A stretch of 64,000 nt of DNA from Chromatiaceae bacterium (GCA_024235315.1 JACKMP010000002.1:319674-383673); one strand, 5' to 3'; positions 34,907 to 44,087 are shown, numbered from the stretch's first letter. Notes: a model not told the origin generated them from the sequence alone. Program-made: numbers and translations.

Positions 34907-36988
34907 ATGCCGATGCATCTTCTACGCCCATTGCTGCTGATATCCCTGCTCGCACCGCTGGCGAGTCTTGCGGTCACCCTTGGCGAGGCACGCGTCAACT
35001 CGTTTCTGAACCAACCGCTGGATGCAGAGATCGACCTGATCGGCCTGGCACCGGGCCAGCACGAAGACCTGCGGCTGCGCGTCGCCAACCAGGCGCACTT
35101 CGAGCGCCTCGGCATCATCTACGACCATTTCCTGGCCGACCTGCAGTTCGACGTCGTGCAGTCCGCTGACCGCTGGCTGGTGCGTATGCGCAGCGACCGG
35201 CCGGTTGCCGAACCTTTCATCGATTTTCCGGTGCAGATGACCTGGCCCGGCGGCCAGTTGATCAAGCAGTACACCCTGCTGCTGGACCCGCCCAAGCGGA
35301 TCCAGCCGGCGCGCGCCGCCAGCGTGCGGCCGGCCACGGTCGCTGCTGCACCGCAGGCTACGCCGATCACGAGCGGGGCTGACGTCTACGGCCCGGTACG
35401 CAGCGGCGAAACGCTGTGGCCCATTGCACAGAAACTCAAGCCGCGCGGCATCACCACCCAGCAGATGGCAATGGCGCTGCTGCGCGCCAACCCGCAGGCC
35501 TTTATCGACAACAACGTCAACAACCTGCGTGCCGGCGCGACCCTGACCATACCGCCACGCGGCTTCGTCGAAGAACTCGACGCTGCAACCGCGCGCGCCG
35601 AGTTCTCCGCACAAAGCCGCCGCTGGCAGGCCCCCGTGGCCACCTCGCCGCGCACCATCGAGACAGTGGCGCCGGTTCCGGCCGCACCACCGGCGCCCGA
35701 AAAACCGACGCCGCCACCGGCACAGGCAGCACCAGAGCGCAGCGCCGAGGTCGAGACCAAACCGGCCGACGCACAACTGCGCATCCTCAACGAGAAAGAA
35801 AAGACCGATGCCAAGCCGGGCAGTGACCAGGCGATACAGGAACAGCTGCTGGTCACCATGGAAGAGATCGAAAGCAACCGCATCACCACGGGCGCCATCG
35901 AATCCCGCCTGGCGCGCCTGGAAGAGGAGCTCAACCGCATGCAGCGGCTGGTCGAGCTGAAAGATGCCCAGATCGAGGCCCTGCAATCGGAGGTCGCGAC
36001 GCGCGAGACCCTGCAGCAGGAGGCGCAGGTCGCCGAGCCAACACTGCCTGCCGCGGTACCTCCAAAACTGCCCCCGGCGCTCGAAAGCAAGCTTGATACG
36101 ACACTTGCTCAGGTCGCACCGGCGCCGGCGCCGGTCGTGACGATCGAACCCCTCGCCCCGACGCAGGCCACTCCCCCAGCCCAGCCGCTGTACGAGCAGT
36201 ACCTGTGGATCGTATGGGTCGTGCTTGGACTGCTCGGACTGAGCGCGTTGATGATGCTCGCCCGGCGGCCACAGGCCGTCGAGGCCGCGGCACCGATGGC
36301 TGACCTGCCGCGCGTGAACCGCGAGACCAAGGCCGCCTACCGCGCCGAAAGCGCGCCGCCGGCCAAGGCCGACCTCAAACAGGCTGAGGCGGACCTCCGC
36401 ACCCTGGCACAGGAACTCGCCGATGAGCCGGCGACGGACGCTTATGACGACGTCGTGCCCGAGGAATTACCGGAGCTGGACCTCGCAGCAGCGCGCCGGG
36501 CCGTTCAGGCCGAGCGTGCCGGCGGCGGCCTGACCAATTCCCTGCTCGACACCATGATCGACGAAAGCAAGCTGCTGGCCGAACCGCCAGAGACGGTGGG
36601 ACTGGACACCGAGTTCACGGATGACGACATCGCCTCCTGGGTCGCCGAGCTCGGTGCCGAGGCCGAACGTGCCGATATGCGCAGCGCGAACGACGAACAG
36701 ATGGCGGCAGACGATGACATCCCCAGCATCCTGACCGAACTCGACGACCAGTTGACCTCGGCCGACAGCGTCGACTCGCCGCGCAGCACCGGCATAGAAC
36801 TCGAGCCGATCGATGACGCCGACAGCATCGAGGACGATACCTTCACGATGAGTCTCGACCTCGCCCGCGCCTATCTCGAGATTGGCGACCATGACGGCGC
36901 CAAAGACATGCTCAACCAGGCGCTCAGCGGGGCGCGCAGTCCCGATCACCGGCGCCAGATAGAAGAACTGCTGCAGCAGATCGACTGA
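34907..36988 (+). CDS. fimV: FimV/HubP-like polar landmark protein
   Basis: 693 residues. Signal peptide (~1-22), FimV N-terminal domain (LGEARVNSFLNQPLDAEIDL, ~24-130), LysM domain (~163-225, YGPVRSGETLWPIAQKL), Pro/Ala-rich linker, coiled coil (~310-370), transmembrane helix (~428-450), acidic cytosolic region and the short C-terminal FimV/TPR motif (LDLARAYLEIGDHDGAKDML). FimV/HubP marks the cell pole and organises type IV pili, flagella and chemotaxis arrays. It is shorter than Pseudomonas FimV (~920). Its position between legB and neuC is unusual. Confidence 0.88.
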   Translation: MPMHLLRPLLLISLLAPLASLAVTLGEARVNSFLNQPLDAEIDLIGLAPGQHEDLRLRVANQAHFERLGIIYDHFLADLQFDVVQSADRWLVRMRSDRPVAEPFIDFPVQMTWPGGQLIKQYTLLLDPPKRIQPARAASVRPATVAAAPQATPITSGADVYGPVRSGETLWPIAQKLKPRGITTQQMAMALLRANPQAFIDNNVNNLRAGATLTIPPRGFVEELDAATARAEFSAQSRRWQAPVATSPRTIETVAPVPAAPPAPEKPTPPPAQAAPERSAEVETKPADAQLRILNEKEKTDAKPGSDQAIQEQLLVTMEEIESNRITTGAIESRLARLEEELNRMQRLVELKDAQIEALQSEVATRETLQQEAQVAEPTLPAAVPPKLPPALESKLDTTLAQVAPAPAPVVTIEPLAPTQATPPAQPLYEQYLWIVWVVLGLLGLSALMMLARRPQAVEAAAPMADLPRVNRETKAAYRAESAPPAKADLKQAEADLRTLAQELADEPATDAYDDVVPEELPELDLAAARRAVQAERAGGGLTNSLLDTMIDESKLLAEPPETVGLDTEFTDDDIASWVAELGAEAERADMRSANDEQMAADDDIPSILTELDDQLTSADSVDSPRSTGIELEPIDDADSIEDDTFTMSLDLARAYLEIGDHDGAKDMLNQALSGARSPDHRRQIEELLQQID

Positions 36989-37075
36989 AGGGAACCCCGA
37001 ATGCACCGGGGGCGCTCGGCCATCGTGCGCAACTGCTAATATCCCGTGCATGCTCGATCGAATGGCGACAGGCTG

Positions 37076-38218
37076 ATGCGCATTTGCGCCGTAACCGGCT
37101 CACGTGCCGATTGGGGCTTGTTGAAGCCGGTGTTGATGCGCCTGCGGGCATCAACCGCCAGCATGCAGCTGGTCGTCACCGGCAGCCACCTCGATACCCG
37201 CTTTGGCCACACGGTCGACGATATCCGGGCCGATGGCTTCACCCCCGATCGCCAGGTCACCCTGGATCTGGAAGGCGACGACCCCTGTGCGGTGGCCAAG
37301 GCGATGGGCAGAGCGGTCGGTGGCATCGCCGAGGCCCTGCATTCACTGCAACCCGATATCCTGGTGGTCCTCGGTGACCGCTACGAGATCTTCGCCGCGG
37401 CACAGGCGGCACTGCTGCTGCGTATCCCGGTCGCCCACATCGCCGGTGGCGACATTACCGAAGGCGCATTCGACGACGCGATCCGTCACGCGATCAGCAA
37501 GCTGTCGCACCTGCATTTCACCACCAATGCCGAGGCAGGCCGTCGCGTCCTGCAGCTGGGCGAGGCGTCTTCCCGTGTGTTCATCAGCGGCAGTCCCGGG
37601 ATCGATGCCCTGATCGGGACGCCACGTTGGGACCGTCAGCAGCTGCAACGACACATTGGCTTCAGCCTGCGCCGACGCAACCTCGCAATCACGTTCCATC
37701 CCGTCACCCTCGACGATACCGAACCGGAGGCACAGATCGCCCCGCTGCTCGCTGCGCTGGAAGCAATGGACGACACCACGGGCCTGATCTTCACTGGCGC
37801 CAACGCCGACAACGGTGGACAGCGGATCAACCGCCTGCTGCGCGATTTCGCAGGTACCCACGACAACGCCTGCTTCTGCGTCTCGCTCGGCCAGGCCGGC
37901 TACTACAGCCTGGTCGAACAGGCGGACCTGGTGGTCGGAAATTCCTCCAGCGGCCTGTACGAGGCGCCGTCGCTGCACACACCGACACTGGATATCGGCA
38001 CGCGCCAACAGGGACGGTTGCGTGGACCCAGCGTGCTGCATGCAGAGAACGAACACATCGCGATCGGGCGTATGATCGAATCGATACTGCGCGATCCGCC
38101 GCAGGACTTCAGCAACCCCTATGGCGACGGCGTCGCCAGCCGGCGCATTGCCGATGTGCTGCTGGCAATCGATGACCCACGGCAGCTGCTGATCAAACAC
38201 TTCGTGGAAGCGAACTGA
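37076..38218 (+). CDS. legG: UDP-sugar 2-epimerase (hydrolysing), NeuC/LegG type
   Basis: 380 residues from the ATG at 37076 (MRICAVTGSRADWGLLKPV, the typical NeuC start). GT-B fold epimerase with ILVVLGDRYEIFAAAQAA, HIAGGDITEGAFDDAIRHAI and VGNSSSGLYEAPSL. It would release 2,4-diacetamido-2,4,6-trideoxymannose from its nucleotide. Its stop shares one base with the legI start (TGATG), so the two are coupled. Confidence 0.9.
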   Translation: MRICAVTGSRADWGLLKPVLMRLRASTASMQLVVTGSHLDTRFGHTVDDIRADGFTPDRQVTLDLEGDDPCAVAKAMGRAVGGIAEALHSLQPDILVVLGDRYEIFAAAQAALLLRIPVAHIAGGDITEGAFDDAIRHAISKLSHLHFTTNAEAGRRVLQLGEASSRVFISGSPGIDALIGTPRWDRQQLQRHIGFSLRRRNLAITFHPVTLDDTEPEAQIAPLLAALEAMDDTTGLIFTGANADNGGQRINRLLRDFAGTHDNACFCVSLGQAGYYSLVEQADLVVGNSSSGLYEAPSLHTPTLDIGTRQQGRLRGPSVLHAENEHIAIGRMIESILRDPPQDFSNPYGDGVASRRIADVLLAIDDPRQLLIKHFVEAN

Positions 38219-39297
38219 TGGGCACCCACAACGACACGGTCTACGTCATCGCCGAGGCGGGCGTGAACCACAACGGGGATGTGCGGCGAGCCTTCGCGAT
38301 GATCGATGTTGCCGCCGAGGCAGGCGCCGATGCGATCAAGTTCCAGACATTCGTCCCGGCGGCCCTGGTCAGCGCCGCGGCGCGCAAGGCCGACTACCAG
38401 CAGCGCAACGACCCGCAGAACGAAAGCCAACTGGCGATGCTGCAGCGCCTCACACTGGATTTCGACAGTCATTTCCAACTCCTCGAACACTGCGAGACAC
38501 GCGGCATCGATTTCCTGTCATCACCGTTCGATGCGCAGAGCGCGCGCTTTTTGCTCGACCGCCTGCGACTGCGGCGGATCAAGCTTGGCTCGGGTGAACT
38601 GACCAATGCCCCGCTGGTGTGGCAACTCGCCACCGCCGACGTCGATCTGGTGTTGTCCACCGGCATGGCAACACTCGATGAGATCCACCAGGCCCTTGGC
38701 CTGTGCTGTCTGGCGATGGACGGCATCACGCCGCACTCGGCTCAAGACTGTCTGGATGCGTTCGACTCAGAGCGGCTGCGCGGGCGTATCTCGATCATGC
38801 ACTGCACCACGGAATACCCGTGCCCGTACGACCAGGTAAACCTGCGGGCAATGGATACGCTGCGCACCTGCTTCGGGCTCGATGTCGGGTACTCGGACCA
38901 TACCGCCGGGATCGCGGTCAGCCTGGCCGCGGTCGCACGCGGCGCGCGCATCATCGAAAAGCACTTCACCCTCGACCGTGCGCTGCCAGGCCCGGATCAC
39001 GCGGCCTCGCTCGAGCCGGACGAACTGAACGACCTGGTCGCCGGCATCAGGGCGGTATCGCTGGCCCTGGGGCAAAGCGAGAAGTCGCCCGGCAGTGCTG
39101 AGCTGCGCAACGCCGAGGTCGCGCGCAAGTCACTGGTCGCCGCGCGGCCTATCCGCCGTGGCGAGGCATTCGACCAGGACAATCTGACCACCAAGCGGCC
39201 GGGCAGCGGACTCGCACCACTGTACTACTGGTCGCTGCTGGGCACCGTTGCCGACCGCGACTACGCGGCCGACGAGCCGATCGGCGAACCACGATGA
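38218..39297 (+). CDS. legI: Nonulosonate synthase, NeuB/LegI type
   Basis: 359 residues. N-terminal NeuB barrel (VIAEAGVNHNGDVRRAF, ~8-24; DAIKFQTF; GSGELTNAPLV; STGMATLDEI; GYSDHTAGI) and C-terminal SAF/antifreeze-like domain (~290-355, RKSLVAARPIRRGEAF). It condenses phosphoenolpyruvate with a diamino hexose to form legionaminic (or related) acid. The pathway context with LegB favours legionaminic over sialic acid. It overlaps the next gene by 4 bases. Confidence 0.92.
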   Translation: MGTHNDTVYVIAEAGVNHNGDVRRAFAMIDVAAEAGADAIKFQTFVPAALVSAAARKADYQQRNDPQNESQLAMLQRLTLDFDSHFQLLEHCETRGIDFLSSPFDAQSARFLLDRLRLRRIKLGSGELTNAPLVWQLATADVDLVLSTGMATLDEIHQALGLCCLAMDGITPHSAQDCLDAFDSERLRGRISIMHCTTEYPCPYDQVNLRAMDTLRTCFGLDVGYSDHTAGIAVSLAAVARGARIIEKHFTLDRALPGPDHAASLEPDELNDLVAGIRAVSLALGQSEKSPGSAELRNAEVARKSLVAARPIRRGEAFDQDNLTTKRPGSGLAPLYYWSLLGTVADRDYAADEPIGEPR

Positions 39298-39887
39298 TCC
39301 GGCGCAGCGGCCCCCGTTCCGAACCCGTCGAACCCGCCGAATCGTTTGCGGCCGTGCGCGATGCGTTGCTCAGCCGTCGGCGCTTTCTGATCCAGTCGGC
39401 GGGCGGCACCATCGCCTTGCTGTTCGGACTTCGCAGTGTCGGCGCTGCCGAAGATCCGGACCCGTGGCCAACACTGGATGCCGTGCTCCGCCACCTGCTG
39501 CCGAGCGAACCGGACAGCCCTGGAGCAGAGGAGATCCACGCCCTGGATTACCTGCGCTTCGTGGTCGGCGACCAGAAGGTCTCCGCAGAAGATCGCCAGT
39601 TCATCGTTCAGGGCAGTCAATGGCTGAATCAACTGTCACAGCAGACATACGCCCGCGCCTTTGTCGACCTGGACGACGCAAGCCGGGAGCTGCTGCTGCG
39701 CCGCACTGCCGCCTCTGCAGCCGGCGAGAACTGGCTGTCCACCCTGCTCAGCTACCTGTTCGAGGCACTGCTGACGGCCCCGGCCTACGGCGGCAACCCT
39801 AACGGCATCGGCTGGCGCTGGCTGTCCTATGTGCCGGGCTTTCCACTGCCCGGCCCGGGCACACGCTACCCCGAGCTGCCATTGTGA
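39294..39887 (+). CDS. Gluconate 2-dehydrogenase subunit 3-like Tat-exported protein
   Basis: 197 residues. The twin-arginine signal SRRRFLIQSAGGTIALLFG (~28-46) is followed by the subunit 3 family fold (LDAVLRHLLPSEPDSPGAEEI, split over ~61-81). Such small subunits accompany GMC flavoprotein dehydrogenases and carry them across the inner membrane by hitch-hiking. The start overlaps the legI stop (ATGA) and its own end overlaps the GMC gene (GTGA), so all three are translated in series. Confidence 0.82.
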   Translation: MIRRSGPRSEPVEPAESFAAVRDALLSRRRFLIQSAGGTIALLFGLRSVGAAEDPDPWPTLDAVLRHLLPSEPDSPGAEEIHALDYLRFVVGDQKVSAEDRQFIVQGSQWLNQLSQQTYARAFVDLDDASRELLLRRTAASAAGENWLSTLLSYLFEALLTAPAYGGNPNGIGWRWLSYVPGFPLPGPGTRYPELPL

Positions 39888-41578
39888 GCCGCGACTTCGA
39901 TGTCTGCGTGATCGGCAGTGGTGCCGGCGGTGGACCGGTCGCCTACCGGCTGGCAGAGGCGGGATACTCGGTCGTCGTACTGGAAAAAGGCCCCTGGCTG
40001 CGCGAGCAGCACTTCACGAAGGACGAGCTGGCGTGCTGTCGGCGCGCGGTCTACACGCCAGAACTGCGCGACGAACAGCACGTGATCGAACAGGCCGATG
40101 ACGCAACCGGCTGGCAGTCGACGCCCACACAGGCGTCTGGCTGGAGTTTCTGGAACGGCAACTGCGTGGGTGGGTCTAGCAACTTCATGAGCGGCTATTT
40201 CCACCGGCTCAAACCGGTCGATTTCAAGCTGCGCAGCACCTTCGGCCCGATCGCCGGTGCCAACGTCGTCGACTGGCCTATCGAGTATGCCGACCTCGAG
40301 CCCTACTACGACCGCGTCGAGCGCCTGGTTGGCGTATCAGGAAAAGCCGACACCCACGCCAACAGCGAACCGCGGTCGAGCAGCGATTTCCCGTTTCCGC
40401 CGACACTGGAACACCCGATCTCGGCACGCATTGACCAGGCCGCCGCACAACTCGGCTTTCACGCACTGCGCGTGCCGCGCGCGATACTGTCTCAGCCCGC
40501 GATGGGCCGACGCGGCTGCGAGTATTCCGGCTTCTGCGGCAGCTTCGGCTGTTCCAGCGGCGCCAAGGGCAGTTCGCGCGCCGCGCTGCTCGATCACGCG
40601 GTGGCCAGCGGACGCTGCGAGATCCGCGCCCACGCCAAGGTGTATCGCATCGCCAGTGATGCCCGCGGCCGCATCAGTTCGGTCGACTATTTCGACCACG
40701 ACGGACAAAGCCACCGGGTCGATGCACAGATCTACGTGGTGGCCTGTCAGGCAATCGAGAGCAGCCGCCTGCTGCTGGCCTCGGTCGGCCCGCGCTTCCC
40801 CGACGGCCTGGCCAACAACCATGCCCAGGTCGGCCGCAACCTTCTGTTCTCCGGCGGCGGTGCCGGCAGTGGCGACCTGGAGTTCGAAGACCACGACGAG
40901 GCCGCGACGGCCGCGATGCGCGTGGTCGGCCCATTCGTCAATCGCGCGCTGGACGACTGGTACACGCTGGACGACCCGCAGCTCGGGCGCGCCAAGGGCG
41001 GCATCATCGAGTTCCTGTGGGATCACCCCAATGCGGTGGTACGCGCCGAGAACGCGAAATGGCGCGACGGCGAGCTGGTCTGGGGCAAGCCGCTTAAACG
41101 CCGCCTCGAGGCCTGGTTCCGCACCGACCGCACGCTGAATTTCGAGGTGTTCAACGACTGGCTGCCAAACGACGACTGTTTCGTCGCACTCGACGGCCAG
41201 GTGCGCGATCGCTGGGACAGCCCGGTGGCCAGGGTACGCATCGGCGCACACCCGCAGGATCAACGCGTTGGCCGTTTTCTGGCCGACAAGGGCGAGCTGC
41301 TGTTGCGTCAACTCGGCGCACGTCGCGTCGCCTCCTCGGTCGGCCCGGCGCCGCCGGCCAACCTGCAGGCCGGTGGCTGCCGCTTTGGCAGCGCCGCCGA
41401 AGACGCGGTGCTGGATGCCGACTGCCGTGCCCACGAGGTCGAGAACCTGTTTGTCAGCGACGGCAGCTTCATGCCCACCGGCGGCAGTGTGCCTTACACG
41501 TTCACGATCTACGCCAACAGCTTTCGCGTCGCCGACCGTATCGTGGCGCAGCTTGGGGGCCCACGAGGTAGTGCCTAA
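39884..41578 (+). CDS. GMC-family FAD-dependent dehydrogenase
   Basis: 564 residues from a GTG start. FAD-binding VIGSGAGGGPVAYRLAEAG (~8-26), GGSSNFMSGYFHR (~98-110), FGCSSGAKGSSR and a C-terminal SDGSFMPTGGSVPYTFTIYA. Relatives oxidise sugar or polyol hydroxyls and pass electrons to a cytochrome, usually in the periplasm with the small subunit encoded upstream. The family motif H-x-x-G-T before C-R reads L-Q-A-G-G-C-R-F-G here, so the usual catalytic His is not evident. No cytochrome subunit gene follows. The substrate is unknown. Confidence 0.85.
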   Translation: MSRDFDVCVIGSGAGGGPVAYRLAEAGYSVVVLEKGPWLREQHFTKDELACCRRAVYTPELRDEQHVIEQADDATGWQSTPTQASGWSFWNGNCVGGSSNFMSGYFHRLKPVDFKLRSTFGPIAGANVVDWPIEYADLEPYYDRVERLVGVSGKADTHANSEPRSSSDFPFPPTLEHPISARIDQAAAQLGFHALRVPRAILSQPAMGRRGCEYSGFCGSFGCSSGAKGSSRAALLDHAVASGRCEIRAHAKVYRIASDARGRISSVDYFDHDGQSHRVDAQIYVVACQAIESSRLLLASVGPRFPDGLANNHAQVGRNLLFSGGGAGSGDLEFEDHDEAATAAMRVVGPFVNRALDDWYTLDDPQLGRAKGGIIEFLWDHPNAVVRAENAKWRDGELVWGKPLKRRLEAWFRTDRTLNFEVFNDWLPNDDCFVALDGQVRDRWDSPVARVRIGAHPQDQRVGRFLADKGELLLRQLGARRVASSVGPAPPANLQAGGCRFGSAAEDAVLDADCRAHEVENLFVSDGSFMPTGGSVPYTFTIYANSFRVADRIVAQLGGPRGSA

Positions 41579-41645
41579 CGGACATGGCCGTTTCACTCTC
41601 GCCTTGCACGCTCCCAGACGAGGGTGCCGCAAACGTGTGTCTCCT

Positions 41646-41661
41646 TCTCCCAGATGGGAGA
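41646..41661. repeat. CTCTCCC/GGGAGAG-type intergenic hairpin
   Basis: TCTCCC and GGGAGA around AGAT, in the gap between the GMC gene and parA. A second palindrome, CCCTCCGGAGGG, follows about 20 bases later. A related but perfect hairpin lies at 56413. Such GC-rich dyads are common in intergenic DNA of high-GC proteobacteria. Confidence 0.45.
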
Positions 41662-41724
41662 GGGGGCTTTTGCGACACCCTCCGGAGGGAGAGAGGGACG
41701 CAGGCTCGCTTCGCAATTTTCACG

Positions 41725-42498
41725 CTAAAAAGGCGAATTGAAATCCGACAGCGGGCGCAGTCCACCAACCCGTACCTTCACCTCGTCCCACAGCGCCTGG
41801 TAGGCGCGCGCCGCGGTCGAACGCGGTGCATAGTCGGTCACCGGACGACGCTCCAGGCCCATACGCTCGACTTCCGTGGCATACGGAATCGTGCTTTCGA
41901 GTACCTTGCAGCGCGGATCGGCAGGACTGGAGATGATGTCGAGGTGCAGCCGCTTGCGCCGGTCCACCATCGAGTAGAAGGCATACACCGGCGTCTCCAG
42001 ACCGTGGCCCTGCATAAAATCGAGCAGCTGCTCCATGGTCCGCAGTGACAGCGTGGTCGGGATCGTCGGCAGCAACAGGGCATCGGCAGCGCGGAAGATG
42101 TTTTCGGACACCAGCGAGATGCTCGGCGGACAGTCCAGCACCACCAGGTCGTAGTGCTGGGCCAGCGGGCGCAGCAGCTTGAGCAGCTGCAGTGCCGGTT
42201 TCTTGCTGTCGCCGAGCAGCAGGTCCATGTTGCGGTACGAGAAGTCGGCCGGCAGCAGATCGAGGTTGGCGTAGTCCGACCCCTTGATCACCTCGTCGAG
42301 GTCGCGCTTGCCGCGCAGCATCTTCATACTGCCCTTCACCTTCGGCTTGACCCGAAGGTAGAAGGTCGCCGCGGCCTGAGGATCGAGATCCCAGATCAGG
42401 GTGCGCAGGCCGCTACTCGCCGCGAGGTGGGCAATATTCACCGCGGTCGCGGTTTTTCCCACGCCACCCTTGATGTTGTACACCCCGAGTATCTTCAT
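41725..42498 (-). CDS. ParA/MinD-family ATPase coupled to a CHAD gene
   Basis: 257 residues from the ATG at 42498, which overlaps the CHAD stop by 4 bases. Deviant Walker A KGGVGKT (~10-16), switch I region DLDPQAAATFYLR, and Walker B VVLDCPPSISLVSENIF (~120). This is an orphan ParA without ParB or parS nearby, as in cargo-positioning ATPases such as McdA, PpfA or ParC. It dimerises with ATP and binds DNA non-specifically. Coupling to a CHAD protein suggests a polyphosphate-related cargo, which is inference. Confidence 0.85.
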   Translation of the reverse strand: MKILGVYNIKGGVGKTATAVNIAHLAASSGLRTLIWDLDPQAAATFYLRVKPKVKGSMKMLRGKRDLDEVIKGSDYANLDLLPADFSYRNMDLLLGDSKKPALQLLKLLRPLAQHYDLVVLDCPPSISLVSENIFRAADALLLPTIPTTLSLRTMEQLLDFMQGHGLETPVYAFYSMVDRRKRLHLDIISSPADPRCKVLESTIPYATEVERMGLERRPVTDYAPRSTAARAYQALWDEVKVRVGGLRPLSDFNSPF

Positions 42499-44087
42499 CC
42501 CTGCTGTGGGTCCCCGCTCTTGAACAGCGCCTTGTATTGCGCACGGTTGTCCGGTGTATCGAATGCGCTGAAACAACCGGCAAAGCGCTCGTGTGCGGCC
42601 TGTTGGCGACGCAGGAGGTCGGCCACCAGGGCGCCGATCGCGAGCACCGTGGACAGGCTGTCGCTCTCCTGGTCGGCGATCTCGCGCGCGAACCCCCGCA
42701 GTGTGTCGGCCTGCACCTCCAGGTCCTGGAACTCACCGAGGTTGTCGAGCAGGTCCTTCAGTGCGCGGATGATGCCCTTGAGCGCCGGCTGCGGGTAGAG
42801 ACCGCGAAAGAACTCGATCAGATAGCGCAGTTTCTTGCAGTCTTTGCGCAGGGCATGCATGTCTTCCGCATGTCCACCGGAGAACACCGCACGCCCGTCC
42901 TTCAGCACCTTCCTGTACATGCGCCAGATGCGCCGGCCGGCCACCCGCTCGACCGGCAGATCGGCAAACCAGCCTGGCTCACCCGGTGGTTCATCGGCAT
43001 CGAGGACAGCGTGCCAGTCGTCGAGCAGCGTGCGCATCTGCACCGAGCCGAGTTCACGTTTGAGCTTCTGCTGTGCGACCCGCTGTGCCGCCCGCAGATG
43101 GACCGCCAGGATATCCAGATCATTGGCCATCGCGACCGGCAGGCTGGCCCGGTAGCGTGGCAGTTCGAGCAGGAAGACATCGAGGTCACGGGTCGGCCCG
43201 GTGACCTGCCCGAGCCACGCGAAGCGCTGCCTGAAGTCCGAGACCACGTCGTCTGGCAGTACATGTTTGACCTGCGTCAGCGCCGATCGCGTGCGTCGGG
43301 TGGCAACACGCAGGTCGTGCAGGAACTCGCTGTCGAGATCGGCGCGCGCACCGGCGATGTTGCGCTCCAGCGTGTCGAGCAGGTTGCGCATCACCTTGCG
43401 CAGCGCGTCGACCGCCATCGTCCCCGGCTTGAGCGGCACCTCGAGTTTCGACGAGTAGTCCCCCGGCTCCCGCCCGACCGCGGCCACCGCCTCGTCGAAC
43501 AGGCAGTCGGGGGCACGCGGCCATTCCCATTCGTCTGCAAGCCGCGCGGCCAGGGCCGCCAGGTCGTCCTCATATCCCTTGACGGCGACCAGGCGCAGGC
43601 GGGGCCAAAGAGTGCGAGGTTCGCGGACCTCGGGAGAATCGCAATTGAGGCGCAGCATCTGCAGGCGCACCACGGTCTTGGCATCCTCATTGAGCACGCC
43701 CAGACCGGTGACCTCGCAGTCGACCCGGGCCACCGGCAACAACACCCGCATTTCGAGCAGATCCGCCACTTTGCGCCGCAGATCACTGTCCGGGAGGTCG
43801 GCGGGCCAGCCCGGATCAGCACTGATCTCGACCGCGTCGACCGTCTCGGCACCGGCGGCATTTTTCAGGCGCAGAACCTTGCCCTGAGGCGTTGCCACCT
43901 GCAGCAGGCGCAGGCCGGCGGCATGCAGGCGCCAGTCGAAGCTGTCGAAGAAGGCCAGCGACAGGTGCATCGAGTCCTCGACCTGGCAACAGCTCGAGTC
44001 GCCAAGCATCCTCGCCAGCCGCGCGGGGCTGACGTCGTGGGGCATCAGAAACCCACTGCTGCTTGAATCGGGTATCTCGGAGGTCAA
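42495..44087 (-). CDS. CHAD-domain protein with degenerate CYTH-like N-terminus
   Basis: 530 residues. The N-terminal ~200 residues resemble a CYTH triphosphate tunnel domain (LAFFDSFDWRLHAAGLRLL) but the ExExK motif is missing. Residues ~215-520 form a CHAD domain of helices with conserved basic and His residues (FLHDLRVATRRTRSALTQV; MHALRKDCKKLRYLIEFF). CHAD domains bind inorganic polyphosphate and locate to its granules. The stop overlaps the parA start, so the two are made together. Confidence 0.85.
   Translation of the reverse strand: MTSEIPDSSSSGFLMPHDVSPARLARMLGDSSCCQVEDSMHLSLAFFDSFDWRLHAAGLRLLQVATPQGKVLRLKNAAGAETVDAVEISADPGWPADLPDSDLRRKVADLLEMRVLLPVARVDCEVTGLGVLNEDAKTVVRLQMLRLNCDSPEVREPRTLWPRLRLVAVKGYEDDLAALAARLADEWEWPRAPDCLFDEAVAAVGREPGDYSSKLEVPLKPGTMAVDALRKVMRNLLDTLERNIAGARADLDSEFLHDLRVATRRTRSALTQVKHVLPDDVVSDFRQRFAWLGQVTGPTRDLDVFLLELPRYRASLPVAMANDLDILAVHLRAAQRVAQQKLKRELGSVQMRTLLDDWHAVLDADEPPGEPGWFADLPVERVAGRRIWRMYRKVLKDGRAVFSGGHAEDMHALRKDCKKLRYLIEFFRGLYPQPALKGIIRALKDLLDNLGEFQDLEVQADTLRGFAREIADQESDSLSTVLAIGALVADLLRRQQAAHERFAGCFSAFDTPDNRAQYKALFKSGDPQQG

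Noticed and set aside
40337..41716. Long minus-strand open frame opposite the GMC gene
   Set aside because: It is the antisense shadow of a clear FAD enzyme in GC-rich DNA; no domain pattern, and His/Arg-rich composition typical of such shadows.
41725..42498. Plasmid or chromosome partition locus
   Set aside because: No parB gene or parS-like inverted repeats lie nearby, and the ATPase is coupled to a CHAD gene instead.
42537..44066. 509-codon plus-strand open frame opposite the CHAD gene
   Set aside because: It mirrors the third-position GC bias of the CHAD gene, has no ribosome site and no recognisable motif.
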